In this document: positions 62,808 through 64,000 of the stretch, in pieces
Layout of the letters: each line of letters begins with the position of its first letter
Position numbering within the stretch: position 1 is the stretch's first letter
Origin: Bradyrhizobium guangzhouense
GTDB taxonomy: Bacteria > Pseudomonadota > Alphaproteobacteria > Rhizobiales > Xanthobacteraceae
Assembly (NCBI RefSeq): GCF_004114955.1
Contig: NZ_CP030053.1
Coordinates: forward strand, 620,001-684,000
Length of the DNA: 64,000 nucleotides
Direction: 5' to 3'
Position numbers and translations under genes: made by a program
Notes under the pieces: model-generated
What the model was told of the DNA's origin: nothing
Seen by the model: only the letters and a program-made list of their open reading frames with translations
Database searches by the model: none

Positions 62808-64000
62808 TCACATCCTCCTTCGCGCCGCCGACGCATCCACCACATTCGCCACCTCCTCGCGCCACGACAAAATCTCCATCGCCAGCACGGGATGATTGAA
62901 CCCCTTGAGCTGGAGATCATCGAGCGCGCGCGCCTCGACCCATTGCTCGACCATGCCGTAGACGCGGCGGCTCACCACGATCTGGTTGGGCTTGGCCTCG
63001 GCGCACAGGCGGGAGGCGAGGTTGGTGACGCTGCCGATCGCGGCGTATTCCAGCCGCTGCTCGAAGCCGACCTGGCCGAGCGTGGCATAGCCGAGCGCGA
63101 TGCCGATGCCGAAGCCCAGGCTATGCCCGCGGTTGCGCCAGCGCTCGGTCAAGGGGCCGATGGTGTCGCGCATCTCCACCGCCATCTTCACGGCGCGCGC
63201 GGTGTGGTCCTCGAACTGGATCGGCGCGTTGAACAGGATCATCACGCCGTCGCCGGCATATTTGTCCAGCGTGCCCTCGTACTTGAAGATCAGCTTGCCG
63301 AGCGCGGCGTGATATTCGCGCAGCACGTTCATCGCCTCTTCCGGCTCGGTCGCTTCCGTGAACGCGGTGAAGCCGCGGAGGTCGCAGAACACCACGGTCA
63401 CCTCGCGGCGCTGGCTGGTCAGCAGCCCCTCCGGGCTGTCGGACGACGCGATCAGCTGCGCCACCTGAGGCGCCAGGAAACGCTCGAGCTTGCGGATGCG
63501 TTCGATCTCGTCGAGCTGGGTCGCGACGCGCTCTTCCAGCGACTTGTTCCAGTTCTTCAGCTGCTCGGTCTGCTCGCGCAGCTTGTCGGCCTGGGCGCGC
63601 ACGGTCTCGTTGGCGGTCTCCAGCGCGTGGCTCTTGTGGTCCACTTCAGTGAAGAGGCGCGCATTGCGCATCGCCAGCACCGCCTGGTTGGCGAAGGTGC
63701 GCATCAGGCCGGTGAGGCTGCCTTCGAATTCGCCGCTTGAACGGCGCAGCACCACCAGCGCGCCGAGCGTGCCTTGCTGGTCGACCAGCGGTACCACCAG
63801 AACGGAGTGGAAGCCGGCGGCGACCGCGACGTCGCGCAGCGGCTGCTCGGCAGCATGCGCGAGATCGGCAATCGCGATCGGCTCACAACTCGCGGCGGCA
63901 TTGCTCAGGATGTTCTCGCCTTCGTCGATGCTGACATGGTCGCCGGTGGCCGATTTGTCGATGCCGTCGGCCTCGACCAGGTTGAAGCGGCGGGCTTCGG
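62808..64000 (-). CDS. GAF-domain adenylate/guanylate cyclase, 5' end beyond the window
   Basis: The frame is open through the right edge, so the start is outside the window; 397 codons are seen. A GAF domain (FHSVLVVPLVDQQGTLGALV ... FANQAVLAMRNARLF) is followed by a coiled coil and a class III cyclase domain. Metal-binding aspartates are in VVFCDLRGFTAF and KYAGDGVMILFN. GIALGYATLGQVGFEQRLEYAAIG and NLASRLC fit the rest of the catalytic core. It should make cAMP (or cGMP) in response to a GAF ligand. Further upstream domains are likely but not visible. Confidence 0.9.
   Translation of the reverse strand, partial: EARRFNLVEADGIDKSATGDHVSIDEGENILSNAAASCEPIAIADLAHAAEQPLRDVAVAAGFHSVLVVPLVDQQGTLGALVVLRRSSGEFEGSLTGLMRTFANQAVLAMRNARLFTEVDHKSHALETANETVRAQADKLREQTEQLKNWNKSLEERVATQLDEIERIRKLERFLAPQVAQLIASSDSPEGLLTSQRREVTVVFCDLRGFTAFTEATEPEEAMNVLREYHAALGKLIFKYEGTLDKYAGDGVMILFNAPIQFEDHTARAVKMAVEMRDTIGPLTERWRNRGHSLGFGIGIALGYATLGQVGFEQRLEYAAIGSVTNLASRLCAEAKPNQIVVSRRVYGMVEQWVEARALDDLQLKGFNHPVLAMEILSWREEVANVVDASAARRRM

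Overview
The window is a 64 kb high-GC alphaproteobacterial chromosome segment. It most likely comes from Bradyrhizobium or a close relative in the Nitrobacteraceae. I base this on the GC-rich third positions, the paralogue-rich two-component signalling set, Bug-type (TctC) and ABC_sub_bind solute-binding proteins, and at least seven families of intergenic palindromic elements of the kind common in these genomes. This identification comes from sequence character and memory, not from a search. I saw no tRNA, rRNA, CRISPR array, transposase or replication origin.

Left edge (1-3.5 kb): about 1.2 kb with no supportable gene, then two accessory genes (1214-2197 and 2456-3439). Both encode proteins with PD-(D/E)xK-type nuclease signatures, and the second starts with an AbiJ_NTD3-like module. 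This is the only part of the window that looks like a defence cassette. From 3.7 to 12.1 kb the content is metabolic and transport: an MTOX/sarcosine-oxidase-like flavoenzyme, a flavin monooxygenase with a Bug solute-binding protein, a DUF2157/GDYXXLXY membrane pair, and a MocR regulator divergent from an EamA exporter across a clear inverted-repeat operator.

Signalling region (12-31 kb): an EAL protein with a degenerate receiver, a LuxR-type regulator with a histidine-less H-box, a lone Hpt, tandem Crp/Fnr paralogues, several single-domain receivers, a cheA-cheW-cheY-cheR-pilZ cluster, a FixJ-type regulator, and a receiver overlapping a large hybrid kinase. The che cluster has no cheB, cheD or receptor gene. 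Together these look like a locally evolved phosphorelay and chemosensory neighbourhood.

31-50 kb is mixed metabolism and envelope. It holds an IlvD/Edd sugar-acid dehydratase with an RraA-family protein, oligopeptidase B, an MBOAT/SGNH O-acylation pair, a serine-glyoxylate-type aminotransferase, a secreted SNase-like nuclease, and a large unrecognised protein divergent from a secreted caspase-fold protein that has lost both catalytic residues. It also has an orphan efflux adaptor, a secreted beta-propeller lactonase, an L,D-transpeptidase and a GMC oxidoreductase.

51-64 kb returns to signalling and envelope: a four-GAF histidine kinase, response regulator and ABC_sub_bind operon; a CACHE-PAS-GGDEF-EAL protein; a LysM protein with a Lys/Glu/Pro repeat arm; a Spy/LTXXQ-like protein; and, cut by the window edge, a GAF-adenylate/guanylate cyclase.

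The best candidates for something undescribed are the two-nuclease cassette at 1.2-3.4 kb, the pseudo-caspase and its divergent partner at 41-44 kb, and the signalling proteins whose phospho-acceptor residues are missing.
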